A stretch of DNA of 6,118 nucleotides, from the NCBI GenBank assembly GCA_900321145.1, contig ONVB01000078.1, positions 1-6,118 of the forward strand. Reading direction: 5' to 3'. Positions 6,055 to 6,118 of the stretch are shown one piece after another (positions within the stretch are counted from its first letter, which is position 1; each line of letters opens with the position of its first letter). The notes beneath the pieces were generated by a model, which saw only the letters and a list, made by a program, of their open reading frames with translations, was not told the DNA's origin and did no database searches. The translations under genes were made by a program, and so were the position numbers. The stretch comes from an uncultured Eubacteriales bacterium. Its GTDB lineage: Bacteria > Bacillota > Clostridia > Lachnospirales > Lachnospiraceae.

Positions 6055-6118
6055 ATCTTCTCACTTCCCTCAAATATATCCGTTCAGCCCTCGAAGCGAA
6101 ACCTCTCCGGAACTGACA
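6055..6118 (-). other. Edge sequence, possibly the 3' end of an upstream minus-strand gene
   Basis: The minus strand has an open frame from 6117 ending in TGA at 6072-6070, with the tail reading SSGEVSLRGLNGYI. This would leave 15 nt before hslO, room for its ribosome site. The other two frames are also open for part of this short stretch, so coding is not proven. I recognise no protein, and no clear promoter is visible. Confidence 0.25.

Overview
The window looks like chromosomal DNA of a Gram-positive clostridium, most likely a Lachnospiraceae member. This is inferred from the protein sequences: TopB has the clade-style TDSGREGE toprim loop and GRVMTC segment, PurA has the ANWGDEGKGK / GQLG / TVLD variants, and HslO ends in CxC...CxxC. 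Strong GGAGG-type ribosome sites, heavy use of ATA and AGA/AGG codons, and tandem GGDEF genes agree. No database search was possible, so the family assignment is recalled knowledge, not a match.

Layout. (1) Bases 1-2025, minus strand: purA (adenylosuccinate synthase, complete) followed 25 nt downstream by topB (DNA topoisomerase III). topB starts at a TTG codon and runs off the left edge, so only its N-terminal 238 codons are present. (2) Bases 2026-2331: a 306-bp divergent intergenic region. It holds a plausible purA promoter overlapped by a perfect 10-bp inverted repeat, an 8-bp hairpin in the purA leader, an unexplained GC-rich block, and repeated A/T-rich motifs upstream of the plus-strand genes. 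(3) Bases 2332-4334, plus strand: two diguanylate cyclase genes 5 nt apart. The first is PAS-like/GGDEF with an intact RxxD inhibitory site. The second is GGDEF followed by a C-terminal GAF-like domain, with no inhibitory site and a GTG start. (4) Bases 4322-6054, minus strand: hslO (Hsp33 redox chaperone) and, overlapping it by ATGA, a PHP-domain phosphoesterase of the YciV/RNase AM type. The phosphoesterase gene runs tail-to-tail into the second cyclase gene, with a 13-bp overlap. (5) Bases 6055-6118: the edge, possibly the end of another minus-strand gene.

How the genes fit together. The minus-strand genes are housekeeping: AMP synthesis, DNA decatenation, oxidative-stress protein holding, and nucleotide or RNA-end phosphate hydrolysis. 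The plus-strand pair forms a small c-di-GMP synthesis operon set between two minus-strand operons. The two cyclases differ in sensor domain, domain order and feedback control, so they probably respond to different inputs. I see no CRISPR array, transposon, phage gene, tRNA or rRNA, and no clear sign of a wholly new system. The most interesting points are the mismatched cyclase pair, the repeat-rich divergent promoter region, and the overlapping convergent gene ends.
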